In this document: positions 18,527 through 26,186 of the stretch, one piece after another
How positions within the stretch are numbered: position 1 is the first letter of the stretch
Layout: every line of letters starts with the position of its first letter
Assembly (NCBI RefSeq): GCF_030272695.1
Contig: NZ_JARFYN010000010.1
Location: forward strand, 62,001 to 126,000
Length of the DNA: 64,000 nucleotides
DNA from: Martinezella calliandrae
GTDB lineage: Bacteria; Pseudomonadota; Alphaproteobacteria; Rhizobiales; Rhizobiaceae
Direction: 5' to 3'
Notes under the pieces: generated by a model
What the model was told of the DNA's origin: nothing
The model's database searches: none
Seen by the model: only the letters and a program-made list of their open reading frames with translations
Translations under genes and position numbers: made by a program

Positions 18527-18756
18527 CGCAAGCTCTCCTATTCGATTGTCGAATGGAGGGGCTGGGCTGTGCAAAAAATCAAATTCCTAATCGGGATCGC
18601 CGAAAACGGCGTCGCCACTCTCAAGTGCGCAGCAGCCCATGGACCACGTTATGTTACGGGGTTAAACACCACCAAAATGCGGACGGCCTCTCCCCTCCAC
18701 CTCCACTCTAACACATCGTTTCTATCCCCGCAGGCGGGACACCGGCCCGCGACTGG
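18527..18756 (-). ncRNA. Candidate IS110 bridge-RNA region
   Basis: About 230 bp of non-coding sequence upstream of the transposase contains a tight hairpin GCCG-AAAA-CGGC (18599-18610) and other self-complementary patches. In the IS110 subgroup the non-coding left end encodes a structured bridge RNA that specifies target and donor; position and length here fit. I cannot fold the whole region by eye, and an IS1111-type element would carry its RNA at the other end, so this is an inference from family knowledge. Confidence 0.3.
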
Positions 18757-18776
18757 TTATGGAGCAGTTGCCACAA
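18757..18776 (+). repeat. 20-bp inverted repeat, left copy
   Basis: TTATGGAGCAGTTGCCACAA. Its exact reverse complement occurs at 19636-19655. Beyond the perfect core, a further CT.ATTG match extends similarity to 29 bp (18757-18785 against 19627-19655). The pair encloses the toxin-antitoxin genes. Confidence 0.85.
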
Positions 18777-18871
18777 ACCTGATTGCGGGCTCATGGATGT
18801 GCTGGCCGACTAATCAGGTTGATGATGTCGACCGCCGGCGACATTTTCAGCAATTATGGATTTTGGACTGT

Positions 18872-19279
18872 TCAAACCTTGGAAGTGTTGAGGTGGCCTG
18901 CTCGGACGGCCTCTGCTAGGCGCTTTCTCATTTCTAAGAAGAAATCTTTGGGAACGTTTCCGTAGTCACAGCGAGAGGGATCGTTTGGCAATGGCTTGAT
19001 ACGGTCTGAAGGCCACTCAAATCGGTTGACCTCAGTCAGTCGAACGTAATTGATGTCCTCATCCAAACCCATTGCTTTGCAGACATCTTCGGGTACCTGC
19101 AACGATTGATCTTCTTCCCCAATATCTGGGTACGAATGTGTAATTGGAACAACCGTGACCATACCTGTCTGACTTGAGGCCAGGACGATGGCACACGGGC
19201 GTTCTTTCTTGAACTGATCTTTGTACCAAGTGTAATCGAACCGGATCACGAGACCCGGAGTAGGGTCTGGCAGTTTCAC
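18872..19279 (-). CDS. PemK/MazF-like toxin of a type II toxin-antitoxin pair
   Basis: A 135-residue small protein with the SH3-barrel pattern of PemK/MazF-type endoribonuclease toxins: PTPGLVIRFDYTWYKDQFKKERPCAIVLA at the start (a G-x-V-R-F-D-Y plus R-P-A-V-V type segment), then VVPITHSYPD and the later LTEVNRFEWPSDRI strand. Expected action is cleavage of cellular RNA when the antitoxin is degraded. Its GTG start overlaps the antitoxin stop by four bases (GTGA), the usual coupling in such modules. Moderately AT-rich compared with neighbours, suggesting transfer. The pair lies between the two 20-bp inverted repeats. Substrate RNA specificity is unknown. Confidence 0.8.
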   Translation of the reverse strand: MKLPDPTPGLVIRFDYTWYKDQFKKERPCAIVLASSQTGMVTVVPITHSYPDIGEEDQSLQVPEDVCKAMGLDEDINYVRLTEVNRFEWPSDRIKPLPNDPSRCDYGNVPKDFFLEMRKRLAEAVRAGHLNTSKV

Positions 19280-19530
19280 TTAGAGATCACGCCATACTCT
19301 GCGTTCTCAATCTCAGTGAGCAGCTCGTCATCGATCTCGCTTACATGAAGCACCTGCACCTCACGTCGCTTGAGACGGTTGAAATGTTCAAGCTCGTCTG
19401 CGCTGATGTAGGCACCCACGACTCGGTTATGCGACGTGACTTCAATCACCCCGGCCTTATGTACCGCTTCGCGAACTCGTCCAAAGTGACGAGAGAAATC
19501 CGATGCGGGGATTTGAAGCGCTGCACTCAT
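19276..19530 (-). CDS. Phd/YefM-like antitoxin
   Basis: An 84-residue antitoxin. The N-terminus (MSAALQIPASDFSRHFGRVREAVHKAGVIEVTSHNRVVGAYISADEL) matches the Phd/YefM DNA-binding dimer, whose last strand reads VxVTxHNRVVGAYIS. The C-terminal tail, acidic and likely disordered (EIDDELLTEIENAEYG), would neutralise the toxin. ATG 19530 follows GGAGAC. The operator palindrome and promoter lie immediately upstream at 19553-19582, so autorepression by the antitoxin or the complex is expected. Confidence 0.82.
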   Translation of the reverse strand: MSAALQIPASDFSRHFGRVREAVHKAGVIEVTSHNRVVGAYISADELEHFNRLKRREVQVLHVSEIDDELLTEIENAEYGVISK

Positions 19531-19552
19531 AGTCTGTCTCCTTTATTGACAT

Positions 19553-19582
19553 GCAAATTACGTATTTTGCGTAAATTGTCAA
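19553..19582 (-). promoter_or_regulatory. Toxin-antitoxin promoter with operator palindrome
   Basis: On the minus strand TTGACA (19582-19577), a 16-bp spacer and TAATTT (19560-19555) form a good sigma-70 promoter 25 bp ahead of the antitoxin start. The -10 region lies in the palindrome GCAAATTACGTATTTTGC (19553-19570), symmetric at 16 of 18 positions around TACGTA. This is a typical arrangement for autorepression by a Phd-type antitoxin. Confidence 0.65.
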
Positions 19583-19591
19583 TGCAGAACA

Positions 19592-19810
19592 TTACACGGT
19601 GGTTCCCAAGCTGCCGGATTTATGGACAATAAGCCTTGTGGCAACTGCTCCATAATGCCGGAAAAACCCAATGGCGGCGATGATCGCGAGGATCACCAGG
19701 ACTGATAACAACCGAATAACACGCATTGCAGATGTGAGCTTTCGTATGTCCTCCCCCGACACCGAGCACCCATAACCTCTGGCTTTATCTTCTGTTGTGC
19801 GACGCTTCAT
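19592..19810 (-). CDS. Small hypothetical single-span membrane protein
   Basis: A 72-residue frame with ATG 19810 behind AAAGAG. A basic N-terminal third is followed by one strong hydrophobic helix (RVIRLLSVLVILAIIAAIGFF) and a short tail. The tail from FRHYGAVATRLI onwards is encoded by the right-hand copy of the 20-bp inverted repeat, so an original protein may have been cut by the repeat cassette. No family recognised. It might be a real membrane peptide or a truncated remnant. Confidence 0.3.
   Translation of the reverse strand: MKRRTTEDKARGYGCSVSGEDIRKLTSAMRVIRLLSVLVILAIIAAIGFFRHYGAVATRLIVHKSGSLGTTV
19636..19655 (-). repeat. 20-bp inverted repeat, right copy
   Basis: TTGTGGCAACTGCTCCATAA, the exact reverse complement of 18757-18776. 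The two copies enclose 859 bp holding the toxin-antitoxin genes and their promoter. No clear flanking direct duplication was found. The 19811-19999 stretch beyond the small ORF is AT-rich and probably contains the promoter of the hydrolase gene at 20000. Confidence 0.85.
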
Positions 19811-19999
19811 CTCTTTTTGTCATCGCATACCTATATTAATTGTGTGCAATTGGTTGCTGAACATAAACTAGGCTTCCGCGTTGATGAAATGGCGGGATTT
19901 AGTTTTCAAGGGAGTATGACTTTTGCGAAAATTGCTAGCTTCGCACGATAGGAAAAGTGTGCTTACGTTGATGGAAAGGGGAATGGTGTCAAAACTTCT

Positions 20000-20830
20000 A
20001 TGAAAAACGATAGTTTCGAGCTTAGATTCTGGGGTGTGCGGGGAAGTATTCCTGTATCAGGACCGGAATTCGAGCGTTACGGCGGGAATACATCCTGCAT
20101 CGAATTGCGGCATAACGGCAGGCACATTATTTTTGACGCCGGGACAGGAGCGCGGGAAGCGGCTCTTTCGCTCGCAAAAGAAGGTGTTCGCGACGTCGAT
20201 GTCTTCTTCACACACTCGCACTACGACCACATCATCGGTCTGCCTTTCTTCAACCCGATCTACGATCCCAAGGTCAGTGTTGATCTCTGGTCTGGCCATC
20301 TCGCCGGCAAGACGACGACGCGACAACTGATCGGCCAATTCATGCGCCCGCCGTGGTTTCCAGTCGAGCCCGACATTTGTCGCGCGACGATGAAGTTTCG
20401 TGATTTCGCCGCCGGTGATACGCTAAAACCGCATCCGGGCATCGTCATCCACACCGTCAAGCTGAACCATCCGGGCGGCTGCATCGGCTACCGCATCGAA
20501 TGGGCCGGCCGCGTCATCGCACTGGTCTACGATACCGAGCATATGGCCGGTCGACTGGACGAAGCAGCCCTTGCGCTGATGATGGATGCAGATCTGGCCG
20601 TCTACGACACGACCTACATCGAGCCGGAGATGCCGAAACATCTGGGTTTCGGGCATTCCACCTGGCAGGAAGGCGTCAAACTGGCGAAAAAGGCGGGCGC
20701 AAAGCGTCTCGCACTCTTCCACCATGCGCCCGCACGCACCGACAAGGAGCTCGATGACATGCAGAGGGATGCGCAAGCAAGTTTCGCCGGCGCCTTTGCC
20801 GCGTTCGACGGTCAGTTGCTTGAACTTTGA
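20000..20830 (+). CDS. Metallo-beta-lactamase fold hydrolase
   Basis: A 276-residue cytoplasmic metallohydrolase. The metal site motif T71-H-S-H-Y-D-H77 (THSHYDHIIG) is intact, preceded by FDAGTGARE and followed by further ligands in VKLNHPGGCIGYRIE, ALVYDTEH and the late HLGFGHSTW histidines. The opening LRFWGVRGSIPVSGPEFERYGGNTSCIEL is typical of the RNase Z/phosphodiesterase-like subgroup (PhnP/cAMP phosphodiesterase related) and not of antibiotic lactamases. Because three cyclase-like genes and a cyclic-nucleotide-binding protein lie downstream, a role in breaking down a cyclic nucleotide is attractive but only inferred. It is convergent with the deacetylase gene, with a palindromic element between. 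Confidence 0.85.
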   Translation: MKNDSFELRFWGVRGSIPVSGPEFERYGGNTSCIELRHNGRHIIFDAGTGAREAALSLAKEGVRDVDVFFTHSHYDHIIGLPFFNPIYDPKVSVDLWSGHLAGKTTTRQLIGQFMRPPWFPVEPDICRATMKFRDFAAGDTLKPHPGIVIHTVKLNHPGGCIGYRIEWAGRVIALVYDTEHMAGRLDEAALALMMDADLAVYDTTYIEPEMPKHLGFGHSTWQEGVKLAKKAGAKRLALFHHAPARTDKELDDMQRDAQASFAGAFAAFDGQLLEL

Positions 20831-20831
20831 A

Positions 20832-20878
20832 GCACGTATCCCGAAAGTTAGAAGACGCGTTTTGGGATAAGGTCGTGC
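20832..20878. repeat. Intergenic palindromic element between convergent genes
   Basis: Outer arms GCACG (20832-20836) and CGTGC (20874-20878) and inner arms TATCCCGAAA (20837-20846) and TTTTGGGATA (20860-20869) form a long hairpin with a 13-base loop. The layout resembles the short palindromic repeats with CCCGAAA/TTTTGGG arms that are scattered through rhizobial intergenic DNA. Placed between convergent genes, it probably also ends transcription from both sides. Confidence 0.65.
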
Positions 20879-20885
20879 CTCACAG

Positions 20886-21635
20886 TCAGCCGATGAAATC
20901 GCCAACCTGGCGCCAGTCGACGGCCGGGTGAACAGCCGTCTCCTCGAGAAGCGTTGCGACGAAATCCCACGCGGTCGCATCATGGACCAAATGGTGGGTC
21001 AGGATGCCGATCGGCTCGTCATTGCCGTCGAAGCGGTTCTCAAGTTCCCGCACAAGGTAATCTACGAGCTCACCATGCGGCCGTCCGCCATGCGTGCCAT
21101 GCCAATCCATAATATCGATATGGGTATTGACCAAGGTGATAGGCTGGCTAGGCTTTGCCAGTCCATAGACGGAAACGGCGCGGTATCCGAAAGAAGCAAG
21201 CTCGGGCAGCAGTGCCTTGTCGATCCGGTTCCACGGCGGCACCAGCATCGGCGCGAATTGCTCGGGGTAAAGCGCTTTCAACTTGTCAAAGCCTTTATGG
21301 AGTTCATCGAGCACGATCGCTAGCGGGCGATGCGCGCCGAGCTCCTGCTTCTTGGTTTCGTCAGGCGCATAGTTTTGATGCGTCCAGCCGTGCACGGTTA
21401 CCGTCAGATCTTTCTGGCTGGCCAGGCTGCTGGCCAGCAGCTCGCCGGTATGGGCCGGAATCACCGCCAGCGTCATGGGTACCGCATAGTGATCCGAGAG
21501 CGCCAGCAGTTGGTCGAGCGCGGCGGTCGGCTCAATGGCGTCGTCGTCGCGAAACCATAGTTTCACCTGTCGCCCGGCATCGGCCCAACGCTGCAATTCA
21601 TTGCGCAGGGGCTGCCACTCCGCTCTATCACTCAT
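20886..21635 (-). CDS. Polysaccharide deacetylase-like protein
   Basis: A 249-residue protein resembling the NodB-homology/DUF2334-type deacetylases. The metal and catalytic motifs appear as RDDDAIEPT (~33-41, motif 1 Asp) and VTVHGWTHQNYAPDE (motif 2 His), followed by PMLVPPWNRIDKALLPELASFGYRAVSVY and the late ILTHHLVHD. No signal peptide, so a cytoplasmic site is likely. ATG 21635 follows GGGAGG; it overlaps the upstream glycosyltransferase stop by eight bases, so the two are coupled. Together they may build and trim an N-acetylated sugar on a lipid or polymer (inference). Confidence 0.75.
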   Translation of the reverse strand: MSDRAEWQPLRNELQRWADAGRQVKLWFRDDDAIEPTAALDQLLALSDHYAVPMTLAVIPAHTGELLASSLASQKDLTVTVHGWTHQNYAPDETKKQELGAHRPLAIVLDELHKGFDKLKALYPEQFAPMLVPPWNRIDKALLPELASFGYRAVSVYGLAKPSQPITLVNTHIDIMDWHGTHGGRPHGELVDYLVRELENRFDGNDEPIGILTHHLVHDATAWDFVATLLEETAVHPAVDWRQVGDFIG

Positions 21636-22728
21636 AATAGGAACCTCCCAAATGCTTTTGCAGGATGGTTTCAAGTCGTTTCGAGGCTGAGGACAATGAC
21701 CGGTCTTCATGAACGAACCGAAAGGCTGCCTCGCCCATCGCCCGCCGCTTCCGATCGTCGTCCAGCAAGCGCGCAATCGCATCGGCACAGGCTTTCGCAT
21801 CGCCCTTGGGTGTCAAAAGACCTGTAACGCCGTCCATCACCACTTCCGGCACGCCCGCCGTTGCCTGCGCTACCACGGGCAGACCGGCTGCCTGCGCCTC
21901 GAGATAGGCAAGGCCATAGGCCTCGCCGCAGCCGGGCCAGACATAGATGCCGCCTGACTGCAATTCGGCCGCAATCTCCGGTGCTGTGCGTTCTCCCATC
22001 CAGGTGATGCGATCATTATCGAAGCTGGAGAACAGCGCCCTCACCTCAGTTCGCATCGGCCCATCACCGATGACGGTCAACCTCCAGTCGCGATCACGGA
22101 TCAGTTCCAGCGCCTGCGCGAGCATCGTATAGCTGTCGAACTTGTCACCGCGCCGCATCATCGCAACGGTTATCAGCCGATGTGGGGTGACCTCTTCGGC
22201 CAGAGGTCCGAAAAGCGATGTATCGATGAAAGGCAGGAAACGTTCGTAGTGCCCCTCCGGGACAGCGTCTATGAGACCCATCCGGTCGCGCTCGGTAAAA
22301 CAGAGATTGACGGCCGCCTGCCGCACGGCTTCAGCAACCAGGTGTTGATTTTCGGCCCAGCCGGCCTCATCGTGCCGCCTGCCGTAAGACGCCTCGGCAG
22401 TGACATAAGGAATAGCAAGTGTCGCCGCGAGCTGCGGACCGATCAGGTCCGGCGTCTTATAATAGGGATGGTAAGTGAACCAGAGATCCGGCTGCACCTC
22501 GTTTTGCCATTTTTCCAACAATCTCTCTGTCTCGTGTCTCGCCTTAAGCGCGATCGCGGCGCGCAATCCAACCTCTGGCGTTGGCGTGAAACTGCGCAAT
22601 TCCGACGCGATCTCGACCCTATGGCCCGCCATCTCCAAGGCCGCGATAATGAGGCGCGCCATCAACCGGTCGCCCGACGGCACCGGATGGCTGGGCGATT
22701 TCAGTGGGGCGTAGAAGGCGATCTTCAT
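21628..22728 (-). CDS. Glycosyltransferase family 4
   Basis: A 366-residue GT-B glycosyltransferase. The N-terminal lobe starts MKIAFYAPLKSP and has GDRLMARLIIAALEMAGHRVEIAS, the usual acceptor-side Rossmann fold. The donor lobe carries ITVAMMRRGDKFDSY, LTVIGDGPM and the E-x7-E motif in GCGEAYGLAYLEAQAAGLPVVA. No membrane span. It is first of a two-gene minus-strand unit with the deacetylase-like gene and is divergent from the ferredoxin-cyclase gene 199 bp away, whose intergenic region holds a TTGACA (22744-22749) but no convincing -10. Confidence 0.88.
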   Translation of the reverse strand: MKIAFYAPLKSPSHPVPSGDRLMARLIIAALEMAGHRVEIASELRSFTPTPEVGLRAAIALKARHETERLLEKWQNEVQPDLWFTYHPYYKTPDLIGPQLAATLAIPYVTAEASYGRRHDEAGWAENQHLVAEAVRQAAVNLCFTERDRMGLIDAVPEGHYERFLPFIDTSLFGPLAEEVTPHRLITVAMMRRGDKFDSYTMLAQALELIRDRDWRLTVIGDGPMRTEVRALFSSFDNDRITWMGERTAPEIAAELQSGGIYVWPGCGEAYGLAYLEAQAAGLPVVAQATAGVPEVVMDGVTGLLTPKGDAKACADAIARLLDDDRKRRAMGEAAFRFVHEDRSLSSASKRLETILQKHLGGSYYE

Positions 22729-22927
22729 GGCGCTTGCGAATAGTTGACAATAAAGTGATAGTTTGGCTCGGAAATTTAGGGGAAATGCCCGAATTCCGAC
22801 AGGTTGCTTGAGAATAACGCTTCCGCTTCCAAAGCCGCATCCTCGACAGTATGCGACATTGCAGCTAGATCATTAGCCGATAACCGCTTTCCGTTCGTTT
22901 GTGAACGGGCAATATAATCGGGATTCG

Positions 22928-24652
22928 ATGACCACAGAGACGAGAAAACCCGTTATCTCCGATCGTCTTGTGCGAAAGTTCCGCCTCGGCTCCGGTTTGG
23001 TCATCTTCGTCTTTGTGATCCTGCACCTGGCCAATCATTCCCTCGGATTGATCTCGCTGGGGGCGGCCGATCACGCGCAGCACTGGTTCCTCACCGTCTG
23101 GCGCAGTCCGGCCGGCACGGTCCTCCTCTACGGCGCGCTGATCGTTCATATCCTGCTTGTCCTGCGCATGCTTTACGCACGCCGCACCCTGGTGATGCCC
23201 GCAGGTGAGGCCTTCCAGATCGTCACCGGTCTCCTGGTCCCAATTCTCCTGATCGACCACATCATCGGTACGCGAATTCTGCATGATGTCTACGGCTACC
23301 ACGACACCTATCCTGCGATCGTCCGCAGCCTGTGGATCACGTCGCCGGCAAACGGTGTGCGCCAGACGATCGTCCTGATGGTCGTCTGGATCCATGGCTG
23401 CATCGGCATTCATTTCTGGCTTCGCTATCGCTCCTGGTACCGCACTGTTGCGCCCCTCATGCTGTCTCTCGCCATCGTTTTGCCGGTGCTCGCCCTGCTT
23501 GGTTTCGCCGCCATGGGCAGAACGGTGTCGCATGAAGCGGGGCAAAATGACGAGCGTGGCTATCGAGGCGGCTATTACAGCGACATGCGTAGCTACGGTG
23601 AAACCGGATCCATACCCGGCAGCCAGATGGTCAGCGACTTGTGGCCCTATCGCGCCGGCTTCTACGGTGCCTTTAGCGCATCCATCATCGGCCTTTTCGC
23701 CTTGCGCACCCATCGCAGGCTACGTGAACGTCGCCATCAGGTCGCGATCCGTTACGCGAGCGGCGAAGTCGTGCACGTGCCCCGCGGTTTCACGGTGCTC
23801 GAAGCAAGCCGCCTCGGCGGCATCCCGCATTATTCCGTCTGCGGCGGCAAGGGCCAATGCTCCACCTGCCGCGTCCAGATCATCGATGGCGGTGATAAAC
23901 TGCCATCGCCCGAGGCGCTGGAGCAAAAGACGCTGAACCGCATCGGCGCCACGCCGGACGTCCGGCTTGCTTGCCAATTGCGTGCGACGAGCAACGTCAC
24001 TGTCGTGCCGCTTTTGACGCCGATGGCAGAATCGACCATTCCGGTCTACAGCCAGACGGCGAGCCCAGGTCGCGAACGTGAGATCGTCGTGTTTTTCTGC
24101 GATCTGCGCCATTTTACGACGCTGACCGAGTCGCGCCTGCCCTTCGATATCGTCTTCCTCCTCAACCGCTATTTTGCAATCGTTGGCCGTATCGTCGAAG
24201 ACAATGGCGGCCGCATAGACAAGTTCATCGGCGACGGAGTCATGGCCCTGTTCGGTTTGCGCACCACGCCCCAGGAAGCCAACCGTCAGGCGCTGAAGGC
24301 GGCGGCCGAGATCATCAGAGAGATCGACAAACTCGGCAAGGAGCTGGCAGACGAGCTATCGGTCGCTCTCGAAATCGTCGTCGGTCTTCATACCGGCTTA
24401 GCGGTGGTTGGTTCAATGGGTTATGGCAACATCAAGAACGTGACGGCCATCGGCGATACCGTCAATGTGGCGAGCCGCCTCGAAAGCGTCGCCAAGGAGT
24501 ACAACCGCGCGCTGGTCTTTTCCGAGCCGGTGGCGAACCTTTCCCGCGTTGATATCGCCGGCATCGAAAGCCGTGAGATCGCCGTTCGAGGCCGTGGCGA
24601 GCCTCTGCGCGTCTATATCGCCACGAAGGAGGACAGTGGCCGCTTTGCATAG
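22928..24652 (+). CDS. Membrane-bound ferredoxin-class III adenylate cyclase fusion
   Basis: A 574-residue inner-membrane protein with three parts. Residues ~15-265 hold six or so hydrophobic spans with several in-membrane histidines (ILHLANHSLG, IVHILLVLRM, WIHGCIGIHFWL), resembling a b-type heme-binding cytochrome of the succinate dehydrogenase type. Residues ~275-365 are a [2Fe-2S] ferredoxin domain with C305-x5-C311-x2-C314 (CGGKGQCSTC) and C349. Residues ~385-565 are a class III cyclase: metal aspartates D392 (FFCDLRHF) and D436 (FIGDGVMALFG), the purine-selecting lysine in DKFIGDG and aspartate in AIGDTVNVASRLES, with the Asn/Arg transition-state pair. These predict ATP as substrate. 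The domain order suggests cAMP synthesis tuned by redox state of the cluster or heme. ATG 22928 is chosen; GTG 22901 is possible. Confidence 0.9.
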   Translation: MTTETRKPVISDRLVRKFRLGSGLVIFVFVILHLANHSLGLISLGAADHAQHWFLTVWRSPAGTVLLYGALIVHILLVLRMLYARRTLVMPAGEAFQIVTGLLVPILLIDHIIGTRILHDVYGYHDTYPAIVRSLWITSPANGVRQTIVLMVVWIHGCIGIHFWLRYRSWYRTVAPLMLSLAIVLPVLALLGFAAMGRTVSHEAGQNDERGYRGGYYSDMRSYGETGSIPGSQMVSDLWPYRAGFYGAFSASIIGLFALRTHRRLRERRHQVAIRYASGEVVHVPRGFTVLEASRLGGIPHYSVCGGKGQCSTCRVQIIDGGDKLPSPEALEQKTLNRIGATPDVRLACQLRATSNVTVVPLLTPMAESTIPVYSQTASPGREREIVVFFCDLRHFTTLTESRLPFDIVFLLNRYFAIVGRIVEDNGGRIDKFIGDGVMALFGLRTTPQEANRQALKAAAEIIREIDKLGKELADELSVALEIVVGLHTGLAVVGSMGYGNIKNVTAIGDTVNVASRLESVAKEYNRALVFSEPVANLSRVDIAGIESREIAVRGRGEPLRVYIATKEDSGRFA

Positions 24653-24680
24653 GCCGTTCAGGCGTGTAGGGATGGCCGCC

Positions 24681-25559
24681 ATGTCCGACCGCAAGATCTT
24701 GAGCACTCGATTCTGGAGACGCACCCTTCGCAAGATTAGGGATCGCATCGCCACCCGTTTATTCGATACGCGTCTTGGCCGCGACATACTTATCAGCGCG
24801 ATCGGTGCCCGTGTGAGGACCATGACGGTGGATTGCGGCGATCACGTCTTGAGCTTTTCGCCGGCCGACTACATCGGCCGCAAAGTGTTTCGCAAAGGGC
24901 ATTTCGAGCGCGATCACGTCGACCGGCTGCTGACGGTTCTACGTGAGCGTGGTCTATTTAGAAAGGGCACGGTGCTGCTCGAACTCGGTGGCAATATCGG
25001 CACGCAGACCTGCTATTTCGCCTTAAGCGGCGCCTATCGCCATATCGTTGCCGTCGAGCCCGATCCGCGTAATTTTCGGCTCCTGTCGATGAACATCGCC
25101 GATAACGGAATGCAGGATCTGGTGACGCCAATAAACTGCGCTGCCGGCGACCACGAGGGGCAGCTCGACTTCTATCTAAACCAGAAGAACCACGGCAAAA
25201 GCAGTGCGCTGCGCCAAGGCGCGGGCGATGAAAAAATTTCCGTGCCGGTCCGACCCGTAGGCCGAATTCTTGACGACATCGGTATCCAGGCCGCTGATAT
25301 CGGGCTGATCTGGATGGATATCGAGGGCTATGAGCCCATGGCCATCCGGTCGATGCAGGCGCTGATGGCCCGCAAGGTGCCGCTCCACATGGAATTCACG
25401 CCGGCCTTCTATGGCAAGGAGCAGACAATTGCTTTCATCGGCACTCTTGCGAGCTACTACACGGATTGCCTCTGCTTTTTTGAGGACCGCACCGTGCCGA
25501 TGAAAGTGGCCGAACTGCCAGTTGAGGGCGAGCAGTTCGACGTCCTGTTCGCACATTGA
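24681..25559 (+). CDS. FkbM-family methyltransferase
   Basis: A 292-residue SAM-dependent methyltransferase. Motif I VLLELGGNIGTQTCYFAL is at ~100, motif II VAVEPDPRNFRLLSMNI follows, and the FkbM C-terminal pattern LIWMDIEGYEPMAIRSMQALM and PLHMEFTPAFY is intact. Members often O-methylate sugars in glycans or lipids, fitting the glycosyltransferases nearby. I use ATG 24681 because AGGGA (24668-24672) is then at proper spacing; ATG 24672 would overlap it. The gene is 28 bp after the ferredoxin-cyclase and probably cotranscribed. It converges on the small methyltransferase gene three bases away. Confidence 0.85.
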   Translation: MSDRKILSTRFWRRTLRKIRDRIATRLFDTRLGRDILISAIGARVRTMTVDCGDHVLSFSPADYIGRKVFRKGHFERDHVDRLLTVLRERGLFRKGTVLLELGGNIGTQTCYFALSGAYRHIVAVEPDPRNFRLLSMNIADNGMQDLVTPINCAAGDHEGQLDFYLNQKNHGKSSALRQGAGDEKISVPVRPVGRILDDIGIQAADIGLIWMDIEGYEPMAIRSMQALMARKVPLHMEFTPAFYGKEQTIAFIGTLASYYTDCLCFFEDRTVPMKVAELPVEGEQFDVLFAH

Positions 25560-25562
25560 CGG

Positions 25563-26042
25563 CTATCTGCGCCGGTAGATGAAGTAACGGCCCTCTTTTA
25601 CGCTTGTTGGCAAGGGTAATGGGTCGAGATCGGGATGATCAAGCGGCAAGCCGCTGACGGCCAAGCCGCGCGAGCCGAGAATACCGGCCATAAGATCCGG
25701 CAGCCAGGTTACCGTAACAGCGTCCTTGTCCTCATAACCGGTGCCGATATCGGCATGGGCAAGCGACGCGCCGATGCCAATGAAATCCCGTAGAGTGTCC
25801 TTGATTTCGCCGAGGACAAGATCGCTGGCCTCCGGCATCGATGGGCCATAGGCATTGACAGCCCGATCAAAGGCGACGACGCGGCGGTCGGGGAAAAGCT
25901 CGCGCAGATGATCGAACGTACGGCCATTGCCGAGCCCAAGCTCGAGCACAGGGCCGTCGAGTGTTTTGACCTCATCGGCAACAGCATTGAGGATGTCGCG
26001 CTGTGCGATCAGGCGGCGGATGAAACTATCCAGGCGGCTCAT
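25563..26042 (-). CDS. Small class I SAM-dependent methyltransferase
   Basis: A 159-residue protein starting SRLDSFIRRLIAQRDILN. SAM-binding motif I is VLELGLGNGRTFDHLRE at ~35 and motif II RRVVAFDRAVNAYGPS. The C-terminus carries LMAGILGSRGLAVSGLPLDHPDL, the last strand pair. It is short for a methyltransferase but the Rossmann core is complete. Start ATG 26042 is preferred over ATG 26174 because the extra residues upstream look non-conserved and lack a ribosome site; AGGA lies about twelve bases ahead of 26042. It is divergent from the DUF3095 gene. Substrate unknown. Confidence 0.75.
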   Translation of the reverse strand: MSRLDSFIRRLIAQRDILNAVADEVKTLDGPVLELGLGNGRTFDHLRELFPDRRVVAFDRAVNAYGPSMPEASDLVLGEIKDTLRDFIGIGASLAHADIGTGYEDKDAVTVTWLPDLMAGILGSRGLAVSGLPLDHPDLDPLPLPTSVKEGRYFIYRRR

Positions 26043-26186
26043 CGTATATATCTTGTCCTTGGCGTCGTGGTGTCTTTCCCGTAGTCGCAGTAGCATGACG
26101 GATGATATCGCGTCGACCGCGCGCTGGTTTTTCGATGCAGTTGCTGTAGGGATAGGATTTGCGGCGCTCATCATAAGGGGGATATC

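Larger units (their letters stand above)
17171..18756 (-). mobile_element. IS110-family insertion sequence (approximate extent)
   Basis: Defined by the transposase gene plus its long 5' non-coding end. IS110 elements lack conventional terminal inverted repeats, so the ends cannot be fixed by eye. I set the 5' limit just before the 20-bp repeat at 18757 and the other limit at the transposase stop; the true ends may differ by tens of bases. Flanking fragments (the hydrophobic remnant at 16901 on one side, the toxin-antitoxin cassette on the other) indicate a patch of accumulated insertions. Confidence 0.6.

Noticed and set aside
18188..18919. 243-codon plus-strand frame crossing the IS110 5' end
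   Set aside because: Antisense to the transposase for half its length and then runs through non-coding DNA and the inverted repeat; no family match.
22865..23713. 282-codon minus-strand frame over the ferredoxin-cyclase membrane domain
   Set aside because: Low-complexity, acidic shadow of the plus-strand gene.
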